Shown piece after piece: positions 16,923-24,463 of a stretch of DNA of 64,000 nucleotides (the first letter of the stretch is position 1; every line of letters begins with the position of its first letter). The position numbers were made by a program, and so were the translations under genes. The notes under the pieces are model-generated. The model ran no database searches and was not told where the DNA came from. It saw only the letters and a program-made list of their open reading frames with translations. The stretch lies in assembly GCA_045543495.1 (NCBI GenBank), contig JAZQMO010000066.1, positions 1 through 64,000 on the forward strand, written 5' to 3'. The stretch is from RGIG5579 sp045543495 (GTDB lineage: Bacteria > Bacillota > Clostridia > Oscillospirales > SIG627).

Positions 16923-18080
16923 TTACTTTGTGTTGGTGTAGACCCTCGGCACTCTCGGGCCGATGCCCGTTAACAGGCGATAAGCGTTGACCCCGCTTTT
17001 TCTTGCGGCTTGGGAAACGGAAATGTTCTTTCCGAACAGCTCTGCCACGTCTCCCACAGAAACGCTCCCGTCCACCAAAATCGTGATCATATCCATGCAG
17101 GCAGAGCCCACAATGGGGTATCTTTTTTGTCCGATAAAAACCTCTCCCAAGCTGCTGTCAACACCATCGTGATAACCGATGGAAAGGGTGGCGATCCTTT
17201 GGTCCTCAGGGGCGACCCCTTGGGCTCCGTAGCCGATCCGCTCTCCCTTTTTCACTTCTCTTATGCTGATCACCTCACCAAAGAGGGAAAAGGCGGTTTC
17301 AAGCTTCAGATCGTTTTCCAGAATACAGGGAGAAATGCCAAGCCGTTTCAAGGTCAAAAGCCGCTTCAGGCGGCGCAGTCCCTTGGGCTCGGGAATGCTT
17401 TGGGAAAAACCGTAAAGAAGGATCCCGTGTCGGGTTCCCGTTTCAAACTCCAATTTTTCGTGATGCACCAGCGTAATGGAGCGATTGATATGCACAATGG
17501 GAATTTTCTTCAAATCAATGCCTTCTGTCAGATGACGGAAGGTGGCAAGGGATTTGTCGTAATAGGGGTCAAGGATCCCGCCGGTTGCAAAATGGGTAAA
17601 GATCCCTTCCAGAATAAGATTTTCCTTTCCCGAAAGAAGGGAAACGGCCTCTTCGACCTCCTCCTTCCTCTTGATCCCCAATCGGTTCATTCCGCAGTCC
17701 AGCTTTAAGTGCACCTTCAGGGGAGAGGGGAGGGGGGTACCAGCCAATCGGGCGGCATCCGCAAGGGAATCCACCGTCAGGGTCAGATCGTTTTTCAGGG
17801 CAATCTCAACAACCTCGGGACGGCGAATGTAAGGCTCCAGAATCAAAACGGGAATACTCCTGTTTTCTTCTCTTACCGCCAAGGCCTCCTCGGGGGTTGC
17901 CACCGCAAGATAATTGATCCCGCCTCGGATCAGAGCGTGAATGGCCCCAAATCCGTGACCGTATGCACCGGCCTTTACCACGCCGATGTGATAACTGTAA
18001 TCTTTGTATTTTTCTGTGATCTCTCGGGCGTTTTTCTCTAAAACTTCCGTGTCGATTTCGGCCCAGGTTTTCCGATACAT
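16923..18080 (-). CDS. Alanine racemase-family PLP enzyme (divergent copy)
   Basis: 385 residues from the ATG at 18080 with SD AAGGGG; a GTG three codons earlier is possible. The PLP lysine is in VVKAGAYGHG (K36), and IGYHDG plus ACMDMITILVD match the alanine racemase C-terminal domain. It differs from the second copy in this window (50324-51451): the loop after the catalytic Tyr reads YGAQGVAPEDQ where the usual form is YGxTYxA, and the HxxNS motif is HINRSIT. This may mean another substrate (Ser, Asp or other). First gene of the wall cluster behind its own SigA promoter. Confidence 0.88.
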   Translation of the reverse strand: MYRKTWAEIDTEVLEKNAREITEKYKDYSYHIGVVKAGAYGHGFGAIHALIRGGINYLAVATPEEALAVREENRSIPVLILEPYIRRPEVVEIALKNDLTLTVDSLADAARLAGTPLPSPLKVHLKLDCGMNRLGIKRKEEVEEAVSLLSGKENLILEGIFTHFATGGILDPYYDKSLATFRHLTEGIDLKKIPIVHINRSITLVHHEKLEFETGTRHGILLYGFSQSIPEPKGLRRLKRLLTLKRLGISPCILENDLKLETAFSLFGEVISIREVKKGERIGYGAQGVAPEDQRIATLSIGYHDGVDSSLGEVFIGQKRYPIVGSACMDMITILVDGSVSVGDVAELFGKNISVSQAARKSGVNAYRLLTGIGPRVPRVYTNTK

Positions 18081-18103
18081 ATAAATCACCCCTTATATCA
18101 TCC

Positions 18104-18132
18104 ATTATACCAAATCATTCCCGAAAAGTAAA
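18104..18132 (-). promoter_or_regulatory. SigA-type promoter of the racemase-ligase-asnB-flippase-rbgA operon
   Basis: Minus strand: TTTACT (18132-18127), 17-bp spacer, TATAAT (18109-18104), 24 bp before the racemase ATG. Confidence 0.75.
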
Positions 18133-18148
18133 CATCAAACAAGCGAAA

Positions 18149-18187
18149 AGAGAAAAAAGAATGGCAATTTTGCCATTCTTTTTTCTC
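18149..18187. terminator. Strong intrinsic terminator after lepB
   Basis: Long perfect hairpin with AAAAAAGAATGGCAA and TTGCCATTCTTTTTT arms around a 2-nt centre, directly abutting the lepB stop; separates lepB from the racemase operon. Confidence 0.9.
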
Positions 18188-19162
18188 TTATTTTACCTTG
18201 CCGAATTTCTCAAAGGGAGTCACCCGAATCAGGACCCGACCCATAATAAACCGCTCGTCGATCTGACCCACGGAATCACTGCGGCTGTCCAAGGAGTCAT
18301 TTCGGTGGTCACCCATAACGAAAATGCAGTTGTCCTCCACCACGATCTCGCTCTCTCCGTTTTCATTGGGCTGCATATCTTCGAAATTCATCAGACTGCC
18401 TTCCTCAAAGAGAATGTAATCCTCGTGAAGCTCTTCTCCGTCCACCCAAACCTGCCAGGTGGTGAAATTGATCCGCACCGTTTGCCCGCCTGTGGCGATC
18501 ACTCGCTTGATGAGAGGCTCGGTTCCGTTTTTGTAATGGGGGGATTGCACCACCACAATGTCACCCGTCTTGGGGGTGTAAAGCAGATCGGAAATGATCA
18601 GGTATTCCCGATCCTCGAGGGTGGGGAGCATAGACCCGCCGTTGACCGTAACGCCACGGAAGATCAGGGTAAATACAAAGATCACCACCGTCAGAGAAAA
18701 CAAAAAGGATTTGATCCAGTCAAAGGTGTTGACCGCAGAGGAAGGCTCCTCCTTTTTCTCCTCGGTTTCTTTCGTGTTTTCGCTTGTTAAGTCCTCATCC
18801 GAAATGACCGCCGAGGCTTCTTTTTCTGCTTCCGCGGGCTCACTTTCTTGTAAGGAGTCAGAAGCTTCTTCGGGCCCGTTTTCCTCCAAGGCTTCGCCGT
18901 TTTCCAAGGGTACTTCTAATGCTTTCTGTTCCTGTGACTCGGCCATCTCTTGGGGAGCGGAATTTTCTGCGGCGGGATCTTCTGTCGCTTCCTTGCTTAC
19001 AGCCTCCTCAGTAACCTCTTCCTCGCTTACCGCCTCCTCGGGTACTTCTTCCACCTTGTTCTTTTCTGCTTCGGAAAAGGGGGCAGGGGTGCGACGGGGA
19101 CGAAGATTGAGGGAAGACCGTTCCCGCAAAGGGTTCTCTTCAGGGAGATTTTCTTTGTCCAT
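18188..19162 (-). CDS. lepB: Signal peptidase I with long acidic N-terminal extension
   Basis: 324 residues from the ATG at 19162, preceded by AAAGGA. Upstream in-frame starts fall inside the rplS terminator. Residues 1-~140 are unusually long, disordered and rich in Glu/Ala/Ser. Then comes one membrane anchor (FLFSLTVVIFVFTLIF), the catalytic serine in NGGSMLPTL, the catalytic lysine in LIKRVIATGG, and the C-terminal MGDHRNDSLDSR box. It cleaves signal peptides of exported proteins at the outer membrane face. Most Firmicute SipS-type enzymes are ~180 residues, so the extension is the notable feature. Confidence 0.93.
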   Translation of the reverse strand: MDKENLPEENPLRERSSLNLRPRRTPAPFSEAEKNKVEEVPEEAVSEEEVTEEAVSKEATEDPAAENSAPQEMAESQEQKALEVPLENGEALEENGPEEASDSLQESEPAEAEKEASAVISDEDLTSENTKETEEKKEEPSSAVNTFDWIKSFLFSLTVVIFVFTLIFRGVTVNGGSMLPTLEDREYLIISDLLYTPKTGDIVVVQSPHYKNGTEPLIKRVIATGGQTVRINFTTWQVWVDGEELHEDYILFEEGSLMNFEDMQPNENGESEIVVEDNCIFVMGDHRNDSLDSRSDSVGQIDERFIMGRVLIRVTPFEKFGKVK

Positions 19163-19177
19163 AACGTGTCCTTTCAT

Positions 19178-19205
19178 AAAAAAAGAGGGACTAAAAGTCC
19201 CTCTC
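19178..19205 (-). terminator. Intrinsic terminator of rplS
   Basis: Stem AGAGGGACT / AGTCCCTCT with a 3-nt loop; on the minus strand it is followed by seven T. Confidence 0.88.
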
Positions 19206-19259
19206 AGCAACTTGATTGATTCCGAATGAGTGTCAAAAGTGACTTTAGCAATTCGGTAC

Positions 19260-19601
19260 TCAGATAAGCTCTTTGACCTTAGCTGCCTTACCTACTCTGT
19301 CACGCAGGTAGTAAAGCTTAGCTCTGCGAACCTTACCGGTGCGGACAACCTCAACCTTTTCAACTCTGGGAGAGTGAAGGGGGAAGGTCTTCTCCACGCC
19401 AACGCCGTAAGATACTCTTCTGACGGTGAAGGTCTCGGAAATGCCACCGTTCTTCTTTGCGATAACAGTTCCTTCAAAAAGCTGGATTCTTTCTCTGGTT
19501 CCTTCTACGATCTTGTTGTGAACACGCACGGTGTCACCAACGTTGAACTGGGGAACTTCCTGTTTCAGCTGCTCGTTTGTAAAAGCCTTGATCATATCCA
19601 T
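19260..19601 (-). CDS. rplS: 50S ribosomal protein L19
   Basis: 113 residues, full length. L19 lies at the 30S-50S interface. FNVGDTVRVHNKIVEGTRER, TVRRVSYGVGVEKTFPLHSP and AKLYYLRDRVGKAAK-type blocks are diagnostic. SD GGAGG precedes the ATG. The gene stands alone between its own promoter/leader and a terminator. Confidence 0.97.
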   Translation of the reverse strand: MDMIKAFTNEQLKQEVPQFNVGDTVRVHNKIVEGTRERIQLFEGTVIAKKNGGISETFTVRRVSYGVGVEKTFPLHSPRVEKVEVVRTGKVRRAKLYYLRDRVGKAAKVKELI

Positions 19602-19643
19602 GATGGGCCCTCCTTAAATAAAAGTAATTTATTTAAGTATAAA

Positions 19644-19688
19644 TGCAAGCGTTCGTGCTGAAGCCGGCAGAGGACCGCTTGGGTTGCA
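19644..19688 (-). promoter_or_regulatory. Structured rplS leader (candidate L19 autoregulatory element)
   Basis: In the rplS 5' leader, minus strand, an outer helix TGCAA / TTGCA (ends at 19688 and 19644) closes two inner hairpins: AAGCGG / CCGGCTT with one bulge and a short AGC / GCT stem. Size and placement fit the L19 leader class known in Firmicutes, where L19 represses its own mRNA. Not verified by covariance. Confidence 0.45.
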
Positions 19689-19719
19689 TAAGCAAATACA
19701 TTCATACCATAACAGGTGA

Positions 19720-19748
19720 ATTATACCACAGCAAAACAAATAATGCAA
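19720..19748 (-). promoter_or_regulatory. SigA-type promoter of rplS
   Basis: Minus strand: TTGCAT (19748-19743), 17-bp spacer, TATAAT (19725-19720). The predicted RNA start near 19713 gives a ~110-nt leader containing the structured element. Confidence 0.75.
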
Positions 19749-19765
19749 GGGGTTTTTGAAAAAAA

Positions 19766-20647
19766 TTATTTTTTCTTCAAAAAATGAGCCAGACACCCTT
19801 CCCGAACCCCGCATCGGCACACAAAGGACTGCTCCTTTTCATAGTGCTCGGCGATCTGTCGGAATACGCAAAGGGCAGGGGGGATCAGGCGGTACCGATC
19901 CTTCAGCATTCCCTCCATGGTCTTTTTCTCCTCGGGCTTTCCCGAAACAAAATGACGGGCGATCCGCTTCATTTGATGGGTTCCCAAGGAATAATTGTTT
20001 TTGTTTTCCAAGAAATTTTTGTACCGCAAGACTGCCTTGGCGCTCCCGCCCGAAAGCAGGATCGTAGAGCCCGAAAATTTCGGTGCACTTTCTCTTAAAT
20101 GACTGCGGATCAAGGCTTCGCAGCCCATAGGATCATAGTTCCCGTCGGCAAAGAAGCGGTGATACAGGGTCAGGCAACCGAAGGGCAGAGAGACAGATTC
20201 CACCACCTCGTTTTTGCGGAAGGCCACAAGCTCTGTGGAGCCGCCGCCCAGATCCACGGAAATACCCGATTTAATGCGAAAGGTTCCCTTTGCTCCCAAA
20301 AAGGAGTAGTAGGCCTCCTTCTCCCCTGAAATAATGTCCACAAGGATGCCGCTTTCCTTTGCGATCCTGTCCACGATTTTCCCCGCATTGTCCAGTCCCC
20401 GAAGGGAAGCGGTGGCAAAGGCGATGGGCGGCGTAGGGGTGAGGCGTTTTGCAATTTGAGAAAACTCACAGATCAAGCGGCAGAGCTCCTCCACCGTGTT
20501 CTCCGGCAGGAGATTGTCGCAGACCTTGGCACGAATATTCAGCGGCACCGCCTTGAAAAAAGCGGGGGCGGAATGAAACAGACGATCCTGATCCAAAACG
20601 GCGATCTTAACGGTATTGGATCCGATATCGATAACAGGATAAAGCAT
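19766..20647 (-). CDS. Ppx/GppA-family phosphatase
   Basis: 293 residues, ASKHA fold. The N-terminal phosphate-binding loop is VIDIGSNTVKIAV, the second is VDLGGGSTELVAF, and ATASLRGLDN and ISGEKEAYYSFLG lie between them. The family hydrolyses inorganic polyphosphate or the pppGpp 5' phosphate. The protein lacks the C-terminal HD extension of long Ppx, so it is the short exopolyphosphatase/GppA type; substrate not decided. It diverges from sigK. Confidence 0.9.
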   Translation of the reverse strand: MLYPVIDIGSNTVKIAVLDQDRLFHSAPAFFKAVPLNIRAKVCDNLLPENTVEELCRLICEFSQIAKRLTPTPPIAFATASLRGLDNAGKIVDRIAKESGILVDIISGEKEAYYSFLGAKGTFRIKSGISVDLGGGSTELVAFRKNEVVESVSLPFGCLTLYHRFFADGNYDPMGCEALIRSHLRESAPKFSGSTILLSGGSAKAVLRYKNFLENKNNYSLGTHQMKRIARHFVSGKPEEKKTMEGMLKDRYRLIPPALCVFRQIAEHYEKEQSFVCRCGVREGCLAHFLKKK

Positions 20648-20679
20648 TCTTTTCTTTTCCTTTATACTTTCTTGCCTTT

Positions 20680-20708
20680 ATTTTACAATATTTTTCATGA
20701 AATTGCAA
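20680..20708 (-). promoter_or_regulatory. SigA-type promoter of the Ppx/GppA gene
   Basis: Minus strand: TTGCAA (20708-20703), 17-bp spacer, TAAAAT (20685-20680), ~33 bp before the start codon. Confidence 0.6.
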
Positions 20709-20779
20709 GGCCTTTTCCCAAGGGATGAAAAAAAGAGGGAGGGGGTGCATATATTGGTAAAAAACACTTGGGAGGCAAT

Positions 20780-21481
20780 ATGATCTTTGAGCTTGCGGGA
20801 CTGACCCTGTCCCATTTTTTGTTTTTGTATTTGAGGGTCATGGGCGGCGTGGGCTTTCCTCCGCCCTTGAAAAAAGAGGAGGAGCGGGAGCTGTTTTTGA
20901 AAATGAAAAAGGGGGATGCAGCGGCAAGAGAAAAGCTCATTGAGCACAATCTTCGCTTGGTGGCACATATCATCAAAAAATACGATGCGGAAAAAAGCGA
21001 GCAGGAGGATCTCATCAGCATCGGCACCATCGGGCTCATTAAAGCCATTGATTCCTTTGATGCCGCCTTGGGCAATCGCTTTGCCACCTATGCGGGAAAA
21101 TGCGTGCAAAACGAGATCCTGATGTATTTTCGTTCCCAGAAAAAATACGCCTTGGATATGAGCCTGTCGGATGCGGTGGAGATCGATAAGGACGGCAATC
21201 CCCTGACCATTATGGATCTGATGCGGGTGGAGGATGACATCGTGGATCAGATCCACCTGAAAAGCCGTGTGATGCAGGCCCTTGCGGCGGTGGAAAAACG
21301 GCTTGAGAAGCGGGAAAAGGAGGTCATTTCTCTGCGCTACGGGCTGGGAGGAGGGGCGGGGATCACCCAAAGGCAGGTGGCAGAGAAAATGGGGATCTCC
21401 CGATCTTATGTCTCGCGCATTGAAAAGGCCGCCCTTTTGAAATTGAGGGAGGAAATGGAGAAAAAGAAAAACTATCTGTAA
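20780..21481 (+). CDS. sigK: RNA polymerase sporulation sigma factor SigK (with pro-sequence)
   Basis: 233 residues from the ATG at 20780 with SD GGGAGG; a TTG 12 bp upstream is not needed. A hydrophobic pro-sequence (LSHFLFLYLRVMGG) precedes the FPPPL segment that marks mature SigK. Region 2 (EHNLRLVAHIIKKY, DLISIGTIGLIKAI) and region 4 (QVAEKMGISRSYVSRIEK) are complete. SigK drives late mother-cell genes for coat and cortex. The gene is in one piece, with no skin-type insertion. CATATATT at 20748 resembles a SigE -10 but has no good -35. Confidence 0.93.
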   Translation: MIFELAGLTLSHFLFLYLRVMGGVGFPPPLKKEEERELFLKMKKGDAAAREKLIEHNLRLVAHIIKKYDAEKSEQEDLISIGTIGLIKAIDSFDAALGNRFATYAGKCVQNEILMYFRSQKKYALDMSLSDAVEIDKDGNPLTIMDLMRVEDDIVDQIHLKSRVMQALAAVEKRLEKREKEVISLRYGLGGGAGITQRQVAEKMGISRSYVSRIEKAALLKLREEMEKKKNYL

Positions 21482-21493
21482 GGCGTTTGGAGC

Positions 21494-21520
21494 ATATTGC
21501 GGAAGGCGGGCGCATAAGGT
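21494..21520 (+). promoter_or_regulatory. Candidate SigE promoter for the SipL-like gene
   Basis: GCATATT around ATA 21494-21496, 16-bp spacer, CATAAGGT (21513-21520). Fits the SigE consensus ATA-N16-18-CATAnnnT and would give mother-cell expression. Confidence 0.55.
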
Positions 21521-21588
21521 GATAGTGCAAAGAAAGTACCACGGTGGCGGTACGGCGAAATTTTTTGCCATCGAGAACGGAGAAAACA

Positions 21589-23142
21589 GTGGCAGACGAA
21601 ATTTTTGAACCGAGAAATGTGCGGCTTTTATCCAATCTTTACAGCACCCAGACCTCTCAAAGGGTGGAGAGCGAAGCGACCTTGCCCGATTATAAGGAGG
21701 CGGCGGGGCGCATTTTGCGCATCACCCCTCACGCCAGAGTAACGGAAAAGAGCATCACCCTGCAAGGCCAAAGCGTGGTCTGTGAATTGGAGGGAGCGGT
21801 CTCCTTCCATGTTTTGTACTTGCCCGAGGGGGCAGAGGCGGGTGCGGAAGGGGCGAGCTTTTTGATTCAGGAAAGCTTCTCCCGCACCCTGACCTGTTCC
21901 GCTTCGACCGAGGGGCTGGATCCCGAGGAGATCTTCGCCTTGGTGGAATTGAAAACGGAAAATGTTTTTGCAAAGCTTGTGGGCCCTCGCAGAATGAATG
22001 TGCGCTGTGAGGTGAAGATCCACCTGAACCTGAAGGGAAATCGGGATTTTTCCTGTTATGAGGAATTGGACCGAGAGGATATGCACTGCAAAAAAACGAG
22101 CTGGGAGGCCACAAGGCTTCTCGGAACCCATCGGGAAAGCATTTCCTTTACCGAAAGCATCACCCTACCCACCGCTTATCCCGCCATTTCCGAGATCGCA
22201 CAAATGGAGGTGGATCTCATTTGCCGCAAGGTAAAGAGTCAGGAGGGAGGAATTCGTTTTTCGGGCTATTGCGACATTCGCTGCTCCTATTTTACGGGGG
22301 AGGAAATGGTCTCCTTTTATCAGCCCATAGAATTTGATAAAAACCTCGGTCTTGCCCTTTGCGGGGAAAATACCCTGTGCAGAGTTCTTTTGACCCCCGG
22401 CTACCTTCATGCCAATCCGGATGTTAATGAGGACGGCGAAATGAAAAAGATCGATTTTGAGATCGGGGCTGATTTGGAGGTTCTGGTGTTTGAAACGCTC
22501 CCCTTATCCTCGGTTTTGGATGCTTACAGCACAGAATACGAAATGGATCTCACCACGGCCCGATCGGACACGGAGCACCTTTTCGCGTCTTATGATTTTG
22601 CCGTTCAGCAAAAGGCCTCCGTTCCCCTGAATAGCCACGATCTTGTGCGAGCTGAGGATCCTTGCTGTCGGGCGGAATTTGTCAATTCCTATTGGGATGG
22701 GAACAACATTGTGCTGGAGGGATTCTTGGAGATCTCCTATCTCGGTGAGACCGAAAAGGGCGAAAAAAGAAGCGAATCCCTGCGCCACGAATTTTGTGTC
22801 ACGGTGCCCTTTGAAGGAACACACTCTCATCAAAATGAGGAGAGGATCGAGGTGTCTGCCCTTTGCCGAGGAGTGGATCTTGCGCCTGTGGCCGATCAGA
22901 TGCAGCTGAGATTTGAGCTGTGCGGCACGCTGGATCTCTATGAAAGACAAACCGTGGAGTACTTGAAGGAGATCTTGCAGGGCGAAAAGCTTTGCGATAG
23001 GGAAAAAGCACTGATCTTCTATTATCCCGATCCCGATGAGGATCTTTGGCAGATCGCAAAAAAATTCCGTGTTTCTCCGCATCGCCTTTTGGGGGAGGGA
23101 GATTGGGAGGAAGATCTGCCGAGAGCCGTTCGCATCTTGTAA
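21589..23142 (+). CDS. SipL-like DUF3794 protein with C-terminal LysM-like domain
   Basis: 517 residues from a GTG at 21589 with SD CGGAG; an earlier in-frame GTG at 21544 lacks one. The body consists of repeated DUF3794 beta modules (e.g. EAAGRILRITPHARVTEKS, SGYCDIRCSYFTGEE) and the last ~45 residues (DPDEDLWQIAKKFRVSPHRLL) form a LysM-like fold. C. difficile SipL has the same plan and recruits SpoIVA to the forespore surface for coat and cortex assembly. Placement right after sigK and a SigE-like promoter support a spore-envelope role. Other DUF3794/LysM proteins are the alternative. Confidence 0.82.
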   Translation: MADEIFEPRNVRLLSNLYSTQTSQRVESEATLPDYKEAAGRILRITPHARVTEKSITLQGQSVVCELEGAVSFHVLYLPEGAEAGAEGASFLIQESFSRTLTCSASTEGLDPEEIFALVELKTENVFAKLVGPRRMNVRCEVKIHLNLKGNRDFSCYEELDREDMHCKKTSWEATRLLGTHRESISFTESITLPTAYPAISEIAQMEVDLICRKVKSQEGGIRFSGYCDIRCSYFTGEEMVSFYQPIEFDKNLGLALCGENTLCRVLLTPGYLHANPDVNEDGEMKKIDFEIGADLEVLVFETLPLSSVLDAYSTEYEMDLTTARSDTEHLFASYDFAVQQKASVPLNSHDLVRAEDPCCRAEFVNSYWDGNNIVLEGFLEISYLGETEKGEKRSESLRHEFCVTVPFEGTHSHQNEERIEVSALCRGVDLAPVADQMQLRFELCGTLDLYERQTVEYLKEILQGEKLCDREKALIFYYPDPDEDLWQIAKKFRVSPHRLLGEGDWEEDLPRAVRIL

Positions 23143-23146
23143 AAAA

Positions 23147-23196
23147 GCCTTCCCGCAGGAAGGCAATTAAAAAAGCCGACATTTCGTCGGCTTTTT
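23147..23196. terminator. Tandem terminator hairpins
   Basis: First stem GCCTTCC / GGAAGGC (23147-23164), second GCCGAC / GTCGGC (23175-23191) followed by T5 and preceded by A-run, so the second works in both directions. Ends the SipL-like gene (+) and the small lipoprotein gene (-). Confidence 0.85.
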
Positions 23197-23202
23197 CTTG
23201 TA

Positions 23203-23403
23203 TCAGTTTTCTGCCCAGAAGGCCCAACCAATATCCTTATCGTCCACACCCATCTTCAAAACCTTGGAGGTCTTGGGGCGAGCGGTGGTCGTAGTGGAGC
23301 TGGTAATTTCTACCGTGGTGGTGGGAACTTCTTCGGGACCGCAAGAAACCAATGCCAAAATCAGCATGGCAAGCACCAAAATAACGGGAATGATTCTTTT
23401 CAT
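23203..23403 (-). CDS. Small lipoprotein
   Basis: 66 residues with a typical lipoprotein signal (MKRIIPVILVLAMLILALVSC, shown here only as features: two basic residues, hydrophobic core, lipobox LVSC with Cys21). A Thr-rich linker (ITSSTTTTARP) is followed by a short tail. No domain is recognisable. It has its own SigA promoter and SD AAGGGG, which supports real expression. Function unknown. Confidence 0.75.
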   Translation of the reverse strand: MKRIIPVILVLAMLILALVSCGPEEVPTTTVEITSSTTTTARPKTSKVLKMGVDDKDIGWAFWAEN

Positions 23404-23439
23404 AGATAATACCCCTTGAATTCATAATTCTCTAACTAC

Positions 23440-23468
23440 AGTATACAAAAGGAATTCGGTTTTGTCAA
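23440..23468 (-). promoter_or_regulatory. SigA-type promoter of the small lipoprotein gene
   Basis: Minus strand: TTGACA (23468-23463), 17-bp spacer, TATACT (23445-23440). Confidence 0.75.
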
Positions 23469-23503
23469 GAGAAATCTTGAAAAGAAGGGGATTTATCCTT
23501 CAT

Positions 23504-24373
23504 TTAGTGCTCCGAGTCCCCACAGCAGGGGCTTATTACCCCCTCTGCCTCGCAGCGGTGCATTTCGGGATAGAATTCTCCCAAGGGAAAATCCATGGAG
23601 CGGAAGAGGGCGCAGGGATCGGTTTTGGGCAGATCGTAGCATCCGCTTCCCGTGGGAATACAGTCGTCACAGGCGGGCACTACCAGCTGTGCGGGGCGCT
23701 CCAAACGGCAAATACTGAAAACGCCCAAGGAAAGGTAGCACACCTTGCAGCCCGCACTGCTCTCACGGAAAACCCCTTCATAATTGCGGGATACATTGTC
23801 GGGGATCTGACAAGGACTGCAAAGGCAGACACCGTAAGTGGAAGCGGGATCGTATCCTACCACATTCAGCCGCAGGGCCACAGGCTCTGCCACCTCCACC
23901 ACCGCACGGGGAAGATTGGTGCTCTGCTGAATGTGAGCGGGCAGGGTGGGGCAGAAGCTGTCGGGCAAAATGTCCGATTTGAAAACGGAAACATTTCCCT
24001 CACCGCCGTAGAGCAGAACGCTCTGATCAAACACACAAAGCCCCGCCACATCCTGACCGGTGCCAAGCCCCGTGCAGCAGTCTAAGAGGGTGTGAACATA
24101 AAAGCGGGAGTGGATCTGAAAATATCCCTTGTTGAAGGGCATTTCCTCGGTGTGGATCTGCGTCCACAAAATTTTCACGGCCTTGACCCTGACGGCACTG
24201 GCACCGTCCAGAATCCTCTGTCCCTCGTCGGTCACAAGAACTCTCAGATCCTCCATACAGTCCTGATTTTTGCAGGAGTCGTAGATCCGATATGTATCGA
24301 TGCAACACGCTCCGTCTGAATTGTCTCTATATCGCTGTGGGCCGCCCTTGCAGCCCTTGGTAGAATCAAGCAT
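23504..24373 (-). CDS. Cysteine-rich probable spore coat protein
   Basis: 289 residues from the ATG at 24373 with SD AAGGAGG. It contains 22 cysteines, including paired CC motifs (GACCIDTYRIYDSC, LLDCCTG) and clusters such as GVCLCSPC. There is no signal peptide or membrane helix. The N-terminal block with RIYDSCKNQDCMEDLRV recurs, as far as I recall, in unannotated proteins of spore-forming Clostridia. A near-perfect SigK promoter lies just upstream, so I infer a late mother-cell product that is cross-linked into the coat. No catalytic motif seen. Confidence 0.78.
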   Translation of the reverse strand: MLDSTKGCKGGPQRYRDNSDGACCIDTYRIYDSCKNQDCMEDLRVLVTDEGQRILDGASAVRVKAVKILWTQIHTEEMPFNKGYFQIHSRFYVHTLLDCCTGLGTGQDVAGLCVFDQSVLLYGGEGNVSVFKSDILPDSFCPTLPAHIQQSTNLPRAVVEVAEPVALRLNVVGYDPASTYGVCLCSPCQIPDNVSRNYEGVFRESSAGCKVCYLSLGVFSICRLERPAQLVVPACDDCIPTGSGCYDLPKTDPCALFRSMDFPLGEFYPEMHRCEAEGVISPCCGDSEH

Positions 24374-24402
24374 AAAAGCCTCCTTGAATTGTAGTCTCAA
24401 TG

Positions 24403-24430
24403 TATCTTATGCCGAAATTCAAAAAAGGTG
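24403..24430 (-). promoter_or_regulatory. SigK-type promoter of the Cys-rich gene
   Basis: Minus strand: CACC with AC at 24429-24428, 16-bp spacer, GCATAAGATA (-10 CATAAGATA at 24411-24403). It fits the SigK consensus AC-N16-17-CATAnnnTA at every fixed position. Confidence 0.65.
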
Positions 24431-24433
24431 CAA

Positions 24434-24459
24434 AAAAAGCGGCCCGAGGGCCGCTTTTT
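24434..24459 (-). terminator. Intrinsic terminator after the M23 peptidase gene
   Basis: AAAAAGCGGCC / GGCCGCTTTTT arms around a CGAG centre, 5 bp past the stop codon; symmetrical enough to act in both directions. Confidence 0.88.
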
Positions 24460-24463
24460 GCGC

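Noticed and set aside
18104..18160. T-box or other riboswitch before the racemase operon
   Set aside because: Only ~17 nt between the predicted RNA start and the ATG; the hairpin upstream is the lepB terminator.
20748..20755. SigE -10 (CATATATT) for sigK
   Set aside because: No -35 ATA at 16-18 bp spacing, so it was kept only as a remark.
20780..21481. skin-type interruption of sigK
   Set aside because: The frame is continuous from pro-sequence to region 4; no recombinase gene nearby.
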